A stretch of DNA of 64,000 nt from Tausonia pullulans (lineage: Eukaryota; Basidiomycota; Tremellomycetes; Cystofilobasidiales; Mrakiaceae). Location: assembly GCA_951802195.1 (NCBI GenBank), contig OX637626.1, forward strand, positions 1,364,001 to 1,428,000. The letters run 5' to 3'. Shown here one piece after another: positions 21,984-32,141 of this stretch (positions are counted from its first letter, which is position 1; each line of letters begins with the position of its first letter). Both the position numbers and the translations under genes were made by a program. Below the pieces are notes generated by a model. The model had not been told where the DNA came from and did no database searches. It was given only the letters and a program-made list of their open reading frames with translations.

Positions 21984-22053
21984 CTTTTTCTCTCTCCTTC
22001 CCTCTTCTCACACCTGACCTCTTCCTCCTTGCAGCGGTTGCGCTGTATGCTAG
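18800..22053 (+). CDS. RING-LON protein (CrgA/LONRF type) with predicted C-terminal CaaX box
   Basis: Probable E3 ubiquitin ligase. A Ser-rich, acidic N-terminus precedes a first RING-like motif (LTCPLCPSQG, LPCGHTIC, CPLPSC) created by splicing exon 1 (ending about 19218) to an exon starting near 19494. A Ser-rich linker leads to a canonical C3HC4 RING (ECDVCTMLLF, CCGHTFCRKCIARSLEH, CPLC). The LON substrate-binding domain follows: ICTLAFPTMPTILHIFEPRY, then IPIDEYEKSKLLPIRSPRLR and HWVEQLRSSWWF. The frame reaches a Gly-rich stretch and a stop at 21875, but a good intron (gtaggt donor at 21872, cctgacc branch site, 28 T, cttgcag ending at 22034) extends it to PGCAVC and a stop at 22053. This architecture matches Mucor CrgA, a repressor of carotenoid synthesis with a CaaX end. 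Function in this fungus is inferred. Confidence 0.85.
21956..21983 (+). repeat. Run of 28 T inside the last intron of the RING-LON gene
   Basis: An uninterrupted T homopolymer lies between a cctgacc branch-like site and the cttgcag acceptor, in the place of a polypyrimidine tract. Exact length may vary with sequencing error or slippage. Confidence 0.85.
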
Positions 22054-22870
22054 CCAGCATGTGGGCGTCGGCGATGGCCGCCCGTCGGTCGTACTTCGTT
22101 CGGAATACTTCTCACCTCTGCTTCTCCCCTTTCTATTTCCACTTATTCATTCCTTCCCTTCCTCCCTCTTCATTCTTTGTATCCTTCTACTCATTATCAG
22201 CTTCCACTCGATCCCCCCTTCATTGTACCAGTTCTTGCGTTCGTCCTTTCCGTCACCTTCCGTGCCATCTCCTCCGCTTTGATATCTACAACCTTCCACC
22301 CCCGTCGTCCCAAGAGCATGCTTCCCGATTTCATCCTGCTTCTGCTCACGCCATCATCTGGAAGCAAGCCATCTCGTCCTCTCGATGTTACCTAGTATTC
22401 CGCGGATGCACCGGAAGGCATCCTGGCAGGTTGAATGAAGGAGAGGTCAGGCCGCCGCGGCGAGGCGGCAGAGGATGGATGAAAATTGGATGAACGTGGG
22501 CCGCTATCAGCGCGCGGTTGGACTTGGACGTTGCTTCTCTGCGGGGAGCGGGCACTGGTGGCGGGGAAATGACTCGAGGAAGCGAGCACGGGAGCTCGAG
22601 GGGGAGGGCAGCCCGACTCGCGCTGGCAAGTGGTTCGACTGAATCACGCCTTGTCGATGTCGGCCCGTGAGAAGGCGAGCCCAAAAGGCGGGGCCCCCAT
22701 ACTCGCTGGCAGCCAGAAAAGTGGGCAGCCTCAGCTGTCGCTGCCTTCTTCTCTACCTTCCATCTTCTCTCTCTCTTCTCTCTCTCCCACCCCCTGCTTC
22801 TCTCTCTCCCTCCCCCAGCCCCCCTTCAACCCACCCCCTTCTTCTCCCTCTTCTTTCCCTTTCTCGCATC
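22054..22870. promoter_or_regulatory. Intergenic: RING-LON 3' flank and MET6 promoter with CT-rich block
   Basis: No gene is seen. From 22741 to 22870 the plus strand is almost pure C/T with only scattered purines up to the MET6 ATG, typical of a strongly expressed fungal gene. The middle part (22400-22700) is purine-rich. Confidence 0.55.
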
Positions 22871-25800
22871 ATGGTCTCTTCCGCCGTCCTCGGTTTCCCT
22901 CGCATCGGTATGTAGGCTGCCATCACCCATCGCCGCGGTGCTTCGGCCGATGCCCCGGTGGTCGCTCTTGATTCTATCCTCAGCTCACTCCTTCCCTCTC
23001 CTTCCCTTGGCGTTTCCCAGGTCCCAACCGTGAGATCAAGAAGTCCGTCGAGTCGTACTGGGCTGGCAAGATCTCCGCCGAGGATCTCGAGGCTTCCGCC
23101 GTCGCCGTCCGCAAGCAGCGCTGGGAGTCGCAGAAGGAGCACGGCGCCGACTTCATTGCCTCGTGCGTTCCTCTTTTCTCCTCTTTCCACACATCTTTCT
23201 CTTCCCCCCCCTCCTCCCTCCCCTCCCTCCCTGCGTCAAGACACCTGCTTTGACCCGGAACGATGCCATCTACTCAACGTGCATGTACCGGGTCAAGCCG
23301 TGAGCGTCGACGTCCTATCCTTTCTGTCACTCCGTCGCTGCTGGCGGCCCCGCTCGCCTTCGCATCAGACGGCCCGCCCGCTGACGTCTATCATTTCATA
23401 TTCTTCCTCGGGCTTTTCCAGCGGTGACTTTGCCTTCTACGACCATGTCCTCGACACCTGCGCCCAGCTTAACATCATCCCCGAGCGCTACACCAAGAAC
23501 GGTCTCTCCCCTCTTGACGTCTCCTTCGGTGAGTCCCGGCGTTTTTGCCCCTTTTTCACACTTTTCCTCCTACGCGCCCACGTGGTGGTCATCCCCCCTC
23601 CATCGGTTCCCTAGCGCCATTCGACTAACTCGGTCTCTTGTTTGCTCCGTTCAGCCATGGGTCGTGGTCGCCAGGAGCCGGCCAAGGGTGTCGACCTTCA
23701 GGCCATGGAGATGAAGAAGTGGTACGTCGACATTGCTCGCTCGCCGTCGTCTGCGCCGCCTAGTCCCTGAGGCTCACTGTCTTCCGCTCTTCAGGTTCGA
23801 CTCGAACTACCACTTCATCGTCCCCGAGATCTCTGGCTCGGTTGAGTTCAAGCTTAACTACAACAAGGCCCTCGAGGAGTACAAGGAGGCCAAGGCTCTC
23901 GGCATCGAGACCCGCCCCGTCATTCTTGGACCCATTACCCTCCTCGCCTTCTCCAAGGCCGCCCGTGACGCCGCCGGCGGCTACGAGCCCCTCCAGGCGC
24001 TCGACAAGATCGTTCCCGTCTACGCCGAGCTCCTTTCCCAGCTCAAGGAGGCCGGCGCCGAGTACGTCCAGATCGATGAGCCCGTCCTTGTTCTCGACCG
24101 CGCCGAGTCCCTCGGTGCCGAGTTCAAGTCCACCTACGCCGAGCTCTCCAAGGTTGCCCCCAAGATTGTCCTCACTACCTACTTCGGCCGCCTCGGCAAG
24201 TCGCTCGACTTTGTCAAGGAGCTCCCCATCGCCGCCCTTCACGTCGACCTCTCCGAGCGCGGAGATGCTTCCCAGCTTGACGCCACCCTTGCCGCCCTCA
24301 AGGAGACCTCCATCTCGATCTCTCTCGGACTCATCTCTGGCCGCAACGTCTGGAAGGCCGACCTCACCGCCGCCCTCGAGACCGTGAAGAAGGCCATCGC
24401 CGCCCTCGGTGCCGAGCGCGTCATCGTCGCCACCTCGTCCTCGCTCCTCCACACCCCGGTCACCCTTGCCTCGGAGACCCGTCTCACCGAGCAGCAGTCC
24501 GACTGGCTCTCGTTCGCCCTTGAGAAGGTCGCCGAGGTCGCTACCCTCGCCCACGCCGCCTCCGACTCGACCGACGGCAAGTACGTCGCTGCCCTCGAGG
24601 CCAACAAGAAGTCGATCGCCGCCCGCCGCGAGTTCGAGGCCACCTCGGACCCGAAGGTCCGCGACCGCGTCGCCGCCATCAAGGAGGATGACTTCAAGCG
24701 CAAGTCGGCCTTCCCGGTCCGCAAGGAGGCCCAGCAGAAGAAGCTCAAGCTTCCCCGCTTCCCGACCACCACCATCGGATCGTTCCCCCAGACCAAGGAG
24801 ATCCGCATTGCCCGTAACAAGTTCAACAAGGGCGAGATCACCACTGAGGAGTACGAGAAGGCTATGGAGTCCGAGATCGAGAAGGTCATCCGCTTCCAGG
24901 AGAAGGTTGACCTCGACCTCCTCGTCCACGGAGAGCCCGAGCGCAACGACATGGTCCAGTACTTCGGCGAGCAGCTCAACGGATTCATTTTCACCCAGAA
25001 CGGATGGGTCCAGTCTTACGGATCTCGTTGCGTCCGCCCCCCCATCATCGGTATGTCCCTCGTGCACTCTGGTCCCTTTTCTGGTCGGATTTCGTGTTGA
25101 CCTGCTTTGCTTCTCTAGTCTCCGACGTCTCCCGTGACGGACCAATGACCGTCCGCTGGTCGGCCTTCGCCCAGTCCCTCACCTCTAAGCCGGTCAAGGG
25201 AATGCTTACTGGACCTGTTACCATCCTCAACTGGTCCTTCCCCCGCATTGACGTGAGTAGTTGCGGTGGTCCCGCTTGGTTTTCTTTCAATGTCGCTAAT
25301 TCTCACCCTGCCTATCCTTAGATCGACCGCGAGACCCAGTGCAAGCAGCTCGCTCTCTCGCTCCGCGACGAGGTTGTCGACCTTGAGAAGGGCGGCATCT
25401 TCGCCATCCAGGTCGATGAGCCTGCCATCCGTGAGGGTCTCCCTCTTCGCCGCACCGACTGGGACGCCTACCTCCTCTGGGCCGTCGACTCGTTCCGTCT
25501 CTCGACCTCGGGCGTGGAGGACTCGACCTTCATTGCGTCGCACTTCTGGTGAGTTGGGATGTCGTTTTTGTATGGGCGGCCTGCATTCGGACTAGCCTCC
25601 GTCTCCGGATGTTCGACGAACAGAAAATCAGAAACTAACGCTTTCCTCGCCACGATAGCTACTCGGACTTCAACGACATCTTCGACTCGATCATGCGTGA
25701 GTTTGCGATAGCATTTGCAGTCTGAGTGTGTCTATGATGGGCCAAGATAGCTGACGGACCCCATACAGGTCTCGACGCCGACTCCATCTCCATCGAGGCC

Positions 25801-26336
25801 TCCAAGTCGGACATGAAGCTTCTTAACGTCTTCCAGGACCACAAGTACGCCAACGGCATTGGACCCGGTGTTGTGAGTGGCGATGTACTCTAGTTTCTCG
25901 CATCGACCCTTGTCTGACTCTCCCTACTTCAGTACGACATCCACTCCCCTCGTGTCCCCTCGCAGGAGGAGATCCAGGTCCGCATCACCGACATGCTCAA
26001 GCAGATCCCCGCAGACCTTCTTGATGTCAACCCGGACTGTGTACGTCATTTTACGCCTCTGCAACTCTCCGGGTCCTTAGACTTCCCGGCGTTCTCCCGA
26101 CATCTTTCTGATCCTTTTCACATCTCCCCCTTTTTTTTTCTTTTTTTTTCTTCATGAAAACAGGGTCTCAAGACCAGGGCTTGGGCGGAGACCGAGAAGG
26201 CGCTCGAGAACCTCGTAAGTTGATGGTTGTGGATTCTTGGTGTGATCTGCGCGCTGACGCCTCGCCTTCCTGCCCCTTCCTTCCACAGGTTGCCGCCGCT
26301 AAGTGGGCTCGCAAGCAGTACCCTGCTTCCGCCTAA
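22871..26336 (+). CDS. MET6: Cobalamin-independent methionine synthase (MetE)
   Basis: Transfers a methyl group from 5-methyltetrahydropteroyl-triglutamate to homocysteine, the last step of methionine synthesis, in the cytosol. The protein begins [20 protein letters not shown] and contains the N-terminal domain ([32 protein letters not shown]), LTTYFGRLG, and the catalytic half ([73 protein letters not shown]). Zinc ligands are visible: His and Cys in SHFCYSDFND, Glu in [10 protein letters not shown] and Cys in NPDCGLKTR. About ten introns. A single exon of some 1.2 kb (from 23796) holds the middle. The C-terminus is [11 protein letters not shown]. Very strong C-ending codon bias indicates high expression. 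Confidence 0.97.
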
Positions 26337-26988
26337 GCTTTGCCTAGCCTCTTATGATCCTGGGTTGAAGTAGTCGGTCGTCGGTGTCTCCCTCTTGTTT
26401 CATTCCTTTTCTTCTCTCTCTTCCTCTCCTCACGACCATCACCTACGCACCCCCTGCACGTCCTCAACGGCACCCCTGCATCTCTTCCTTTCTCTCCTAG
26501 CACGTCTCTTTCCTCATCGCTCTCAGTATCATCCCGTTCTCTTTTCCGTTTCCTTTTTTGTTGTAGTTGGTGGTTGTGTTCTCGGATAGTGGTCTTCAAC
26601 CGGCCCACCGAAGTTGATTGAATGCCGTTCGCGGTCTTTATCTCTGGAATCTTCAGGATAATCTCCCATCGTGAGATGTCGTCCCTCAGTCGTGTGCATG
26701 AGTTATGGGCTCGAGCACGAGTTTTGTGTGCTGGCGAGCAAGCGGCCAAAGCAGAGCGGGCTGGCCCTGTTGACCTGATCTCTCTCTCTTCACTACTAGT
26801 CCCTGTCTGCTGGCAACTTGAGGGGCTTTGACATCGTCGGTGTAATGCCGGAGATATATGCAAAGGGCGGTCCGACGGCGGCGACGGCTTGTGCGCGCGT
26901 TGCCGCCTTGAGAGCACATGGTTGCGTCGCGTCCAAGTCCATCGCTTTTGCCTCCCTCTCGTACACCGACGAGCGTCGTTGTCGTTGC
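26337..26988. other. Intergenic: MET6 3' flank and esterase promoter
   Basis: A C/T-rich stretch of about 200 bases follows the MET6 stop. No gene is seen. An in-frame ATG at 26845 could lengthen the next gene but gives no family-like sequence. Confidence 0.45.
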
Positions 26989-28490
26989 ATGGCCATCGTC
27001 CTCATCCTCTTTCTTCCCATCCTCGTCCTCCTTACTTCCCCCGCCATGGGCCTCATCCACCACCAGGAAGTCTTCCTCACTTTCGGAGACTCACTCACCC
27101 GTGCGTCAACCGCCTACCTACGGAACTCTTCGGCTCGCTCGCTTCCATCTACTCTCTCTCGCTGACTGACAAGTATCCGTTCATAGAAACTTGGGAAGAG
27201 GGAAGCCTCAACCAGCGCCTTTCCTGTCTGTATCTGCCTCCTCCTCATTGCCTTCTTTCGTTCCGTCATGCGTCGACGACCAAGCACGTCGCTGACTGAC
27301 GAACGCGCTGTCCAGACTCGTATTGCCGCAAGTTTGATGTGGTTAACCGAGGATTTGGAGGTGAACCTCCTTATCACCTCTGGTTGGTGACTTGCAGCCT
27401 TTGCTGACCGGCCTGGCTGAGCAGGGTACAACACCGAATGGTGCGTCTCGTTATGCGTGTAGCGCGACTCATCCCCCCGCTCGCTCGCTTGCTCATCTCG
27501 TCCCGTCTGAATCTTCCAGGGCTCTTCCCATCCTCGAGCAGGTATGTTTCCTTCGAATGACCTCTGCGCCCTTGCAATTCAGCTTGCTCAACACGCTTCT
27601 ATTCTTGACGCTCTCGCCCAGACGTTCTCGGAGACGCCCGACCAAGGGCTTCCTGTTCGGCTCATGACCATTTGGTTTGGAGCGGTGCGTGCTGCTCCTC
27701 CCTTCTCCAATGACAGATTGATGCGACCACTGACGAGTTCCTGGCTGTCTCCAGAATGATGCCTGCTTGCCTCCTTCTCCTCAGCACGTGAGCGCGGCCA
27801 GCTCAAGTTGCTCAATCTCGATGGTGTCCTAATAATCTCCTCGACCTGTCTACGCTTAGATCCCCATCCCGACCTTCCAAGCTAACCTCGCTAAGATGAT
27901 CAGCCTCGTTCGCGAGCGCTCTCCCTCAACATCGATTATCCTTATCACCCCTCCGCCTATCTCGGCGGCCATGCGCGCCGCGCAGATCAGCCCTCGAGAG
28001 CTCGACCGGACCGAGGCGACCACGCGCGACTACGCGCGTGCCGTGCTTGACGTCGGCGAGAAAGAGGGCGTGCCGACGCTCGACCTCTGGCAGGCGGTCG
28101 TCAGCGCTGTAGGCGGGGAGGACAAGGTCGGTACCGTCCTTCGGGACGGTCTGCATTTCAACAAGGAGGGATACCAGGTGCGCGCGCTGTCTTCTCTGGT
28201 CGTCTGCTCTTTCCATTGACTTTCCTCGATCTCTCTCAAGATCCTTTACGACGGCCTCATCCCGCTCATCCAAGAGCACTATCCGAGCCTCGATCCGGCC
28301 AAGCTCAGCCCGACGTGGCCTATGTGCGTTAGCCTGGCGCTTTTCTCGTCCAATAGCCTGCCCACTGATGCTCCTCCTGAAATGTGTGTTGACCGCGTTT
28401 AGCTGGAACGACATCGACCTTAAGAACCCGCGCAAGTCTGTCTTTGCCGCAGGCTTACCCGAGAAGCGGCCGGCCAAAGATGAGCTTTGA
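26989..28490 (+). CDS. SGNH/GDSL esterase, IAH1-like, with possible signal peptide and C-terminal KDEL
   Basis: GDSL-family hydrolase of the isoamyl-acetate-hydrolysing esterase group. Block I is LTFGDSLT (nucleophile Ser), block II lies in NRGFGGYNTEW, block III is WFGANDAC (oxyanion Asn), and block V is LRDGLHFNKEGY (Asp and His). Splicing is intricate: exons at 27425-27440 (16 nt), 27520-27541 (22 nt) and 27755-27787 (33 nt) are needed to read the motifs. Two starts are possible. ATG 27046 gives the family-like MGLIHHQEVFLTFGDS. ATG 26989 adds a hydrophobic leader, MAIVLILFLPILVLLTSPA. The protein ends RPAKDEL, an ER retrieval signal. Leader and KDEL together favour the upstream start and an ER location. 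Ordinary IAH1 proteins have neither, so this is unusual. Confidence 0.85.
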
Positions 28491-29678
28491 GGGGAGGCTA
28501 GATAGATATAGATATGAGGGCATTATTCTCTTCCATCGTGCAACCCTGGATCTATCTACTTCATCAGACAGATGACGCGTGACTGGTCAAGCAAGCTTGA
28601 TTCTCACTAGACTGGTGCTTCACCGTCGAGAGGTACAAGGAAACTTGGAGGTTCTTAGCAGTCTGCCATGCCCTTCCGTCTATCTTTCAAACGACGCGCT
28701 CAGTTGCGAATAATGATTTTAAGAGAACATGGTCCATATGGAGAAACAAAAGAAGCAAAAGATGACTAGGGGAGGAGTGAAATCTGATGGGAAAGAGGAC
28801 AGACAGGGTCAGTCACTGTCTCGATCCGAAGGCCGACAGGAAGCAAATCATGAAGTTCGTGGTGATTCAGTAGATAGTTTGGTAGCGAGATTTTTCTGCA
28901 AGAGTTCTATACCACCATGACGGTGGTAAGCACTGCATAAAGCCAAATGCCTCACGGTCATCATAAAAGAGAGTCCGCCGCCCACCCGGCCCGTCGAAGT
29001 GTTTCGACGCGACAAGGCGGGATAGGATGGGACTGGCGCCAAAGCGAGCCCGAGAATAAAGCGTGCATGCTGAAACATGGACTCACCAGTCAGAAAGCCA
29101 GTGAAAGAGGCTGCTCAGCGGGAAGAGAGAGAGAGAGAGGGAGGCAATGGAAGGGAGAAGGAGGTGGTTGGTGAGAGACAACAGAGCATGGCGCTCATCG
29201 AAACTTTATGGGCGAGAAGAGGCCGAAAGCAGACGAAGGGGTCCAGGCAAGCGGTCCTGCCGCCAGAGCCGGTTACGTGGAGTGGAGAGCGCTCCATATT
29301 CGAGAGAAACCCAGGATACCTTGCTTGACTTCAGAGGTGAGACCAAAAGTCTATGTGAAATCTCTTGAACCCAGACTCTCTGTGGCCAGGAAGTCGCACA
29401 AAGTGAGAGAGAGTGGTCAGCGTGACGACGACGTCGCGTGTTGGATTCGTTGTCGCGAGGAGGTCGCTGGACCTGCCCCCCACCCTTCACTATCATCGAT
29501 ACTTTCACGACTCGCACACCTCACACATACACAAACACTATCACTTGACCTCCCAATCTCACTCTCAGTCTACTGACTCGACGTATTACCGATCGAGAGA
29601 TCCTTTCTTGCTTTGTCTTCCGGTTGCGCGCCGCACTCGACCCTTCTCTCTCCTCCCACTACCGCGCATCGTTCCGAG
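28491..29678. other. Intergenic region between the esterase and CSN4
   Basis: About 1.2 kb without a recognisable gene. The centre (28720-29400) is purine-rich on the plus strand with many short GA repeats. The last 200 bases before CSN4 turn C/T-rich. Confidence 0.45.
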
Positions 29679-31795
29679 ATGTCGGCTCCATCCTTCGATA
29701 GCATAACCTCACTCCCTCCGCGAGACCGTCTCCCGGCCTATCTCGCACTCCTTCCTGATCTCTACCAATCGCCGCTCCCGGGACTGCCGGATCTCGTCAT
29801 CCACCTCGTTTCGGACCCAGCCGTCTCGCTCGTCGTCGCGCGCCAGGTGTACGCGGAGATCGTCGCCGCTCTCGGGGACAACCGCATCACGGATGAGGAT
29901 GCGAAGAGGGTGGCGCTGGAGAAGATCCTCGAGAAGATTTCGGATATGAGCGGAGGCGCGCAGGCCAACTTCGAGGAGCAGGTCGGTCTCCGCTGTTCCC
30001 TTTGGTCTCTCTCCGATCGCTCTATCATGTTTGTTCGGATTTGGACTGATCACTCACTTCCCGTCCCCTCCACAGACGACCGTGCTCAGACTGCAGCTGG
30101 CTGACCTTCTCGAGGCTGAGGAGGACTGGCTTGAGGCGGCCAAGGTCCTAACGACTGTGCCCCTTGAGTCCCCTGGCATGTACGCGCTCGCTGCCTCTCC
30201 GTTCGCCCCTTCGTGCTACCTCAATACGGGCTGACTTGCGCATGCAGCAAATGGTCTGCCGAGCAGAAAGTCCAGCACTTGGTCCACATTGTTCGGCTCC
30301 TCATCGAGGTGAGAGATCCGTCCTCCGCCGTCAGACTCGGTCACTCATGCCCTTATTGCGCTGTCTTCACCTGTCACCCAGGTCGGCGATGATGGCCAGG
30401 CACAGACGTTCTTCAACCGTGCTTCCCTCCTCATCCATGACTGCAAGGATCAGGCGACGCGCTTCGCCTACAAGCTCTCGAATGTGAGCATGCTTCATTC
30501 GCGCGACACGGCCTGTCACCGCCGTTGGGTGCTGACGTTTTGTCCCGATACGCTTCAGGCTCGTCTGCTGGATTTTGGCCGCAAGTTCCAGGAGGCTGGT
30601 TTGCGCTACCACGAGGTCAGCTGGGTGACTGATTTGGACGAGGAGGATCGTCTACAGGCCCTGTGCGTTCACCTTCCATCTACCTCTGTGAGGTCTCCAG
30701 GGCTAAACACTCCTCTTTCATGCCAGCTCGGCTGCTGTGACGTGCTCCATTCTCGCTCCCGCCGGCCCCGCTCGCCAGCGGCTCCTGTCCTCGCTCTATC
30801 GCGATGAGCGCACGCCTTCCCTCCCCACCTACACGATCCTCGCGAAGATGTTCCTCGAGAACATCATCCGCCCTGCGGAAGTCATTGAGTTTGAGAAGGG
30901 GCTCCTTCCGCATCAGCTCGCCCGCCTTCCTCCGGTTAAGCGCGAGGCGCTCGGCGAGGACGAGGATGAGGCAATGGAGGAGGACGGCGCCAGCCGCAGA
31001 CTCGGGCCGGAGACAGTCCTCGATCGTGCGGTCATGGAACACAACCTCTTGAGCTGCTCCAAGGTATTTCGTGCAAGTTCAAGGGCATTCTAAGTAGAGT
31101 GTCATCTGACTCGGCGATTCTTCGTCAGCTCTATGTCAACATCTCCTTTTCCGGTCTCGGCACCCTCCTCGACCTCGCTCCAACAGGAGCTGAGACGATG
31201 GCGCGCAAGATGATTGAGCAGGAGAGGCTGCGGGGATGGATCGAGTAAGCAAGACTCATGTGTTCTCGCTTGGACCATGTAGATGCTAACCGCGCTACTG
31301 CGTTCGGCGGCTCTCAAGTCAATTGGACCAGCTCATCTACTTTGAAGGCAGGGTACGTTACGGTTCTGCGAGCATGTTTCGGCGTCGTTTCGGCGTTGAC
31401 ATTCGTTCCGTTTCGTTCTTTCCTACTTCCTCAGGATACCACGGCAGAAGGGGAGGGCCAGACCACCGCCGGAGGACTCGGCACGGTCGAGAAAAAACCG
31501 CTTGACTTCCAGGGGGTCACTTTGACCGAGCGCTGGGACGCCAACATTGGCAGGACTGCCCAAAAGGTGGGGGGGGGGTCTGTTCACTTTCTATATGCGG
31601 AGCTATTGCTGATACCGCAACGCTACCAGGTCGAGGCGATCGCCAACCTCATCAAGCAGCGAGGACTCCTTGCCCCCATCCCCGCCCAGCAGGCCCGTCC
31701 GGCGTCGTCTATGTCGAGTGAGTCCCTCATCCTGTAGGTAGCATGGAGGACTCAGTAATGACCTCGTTCGCAACGTGGCAGTGGTTGTCTCCTGA
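29679..31795 (+). CDS. CSN4: COP9 signalosome subunit 4
   Basis: Subunit of the COP9 signalosome, which removes Nedd8 from cullins. It begins MSAPSFDSITSLPPRDR. The helical repeat region shows LRLQLADLLEAEEDWLEAAKVL, KWSAEQKVQHLVHIVRLLIE, FFNRASLLIHDCKD, ARLLDFGRKFQEAGLRYHEV and FLENIIRPAEVIEFEKGLLPHQ. The PCI domain follows, with AVMEHNLLSCSKLYVNISFSGLG and QLIYFEG, and the tail has LTERWDANIGRTAQKVEAIAN. About nine exons. The frame can stop at 31737, but a well-formed intron (gtgagt at 31716, taatgac branch site, gtggcag ending at 31781) instead gives an end SMSMVVS with a stop at 31793-31795; I prefer the latter. Confidence 0.9.
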
Positions 31796-32141
31796 GGCGC
31801 GAGCGTACGGTGAATTACAAGTGTCGACACGCATACCCGAGACCTAGGATCGTTCCCTCGTCATATCTCCCTCTTCTTTCTTTGATGCCCTTTTTACGCC
31901 CGAAATGATTATGCGGCCCTTTTTTGCACTGTTTAACATTGAGGGAGGGTGGATTTGTGTCGCTTGGAGATGTTGTGTTCCTGACGTCAGCCACGGGGCG
32001 GTGTTGGTCTGCGCGAGGTTTGAGAGACGGCCGCCGGCGATGCAGCAACAGCGACCCGAGCGCCGTCGACCCTTTCCCCTCCTGCAACCACCACCAACCT
32101 CCCTCTTTCACCCCTCTCCTTCCCTTGTCACTATCTGCACC
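31796..32141. promoter_or_regulatory. Intergenic: CSN4 3' flank and SVF1 promoter
   Basis: Carries no coding exon that I can support. The last 80 bases before the SVF1 ATG are C/T-rich. Confidence 0.45.

Noticed and set aside
23760-25145. A 461-codon open frame antisense to MET6
   Set aside because: It mirrors the strongly C-ending codon bias of MET6, is Leu/Gly/Glu-rich with no family motif, and covers a proven exon.
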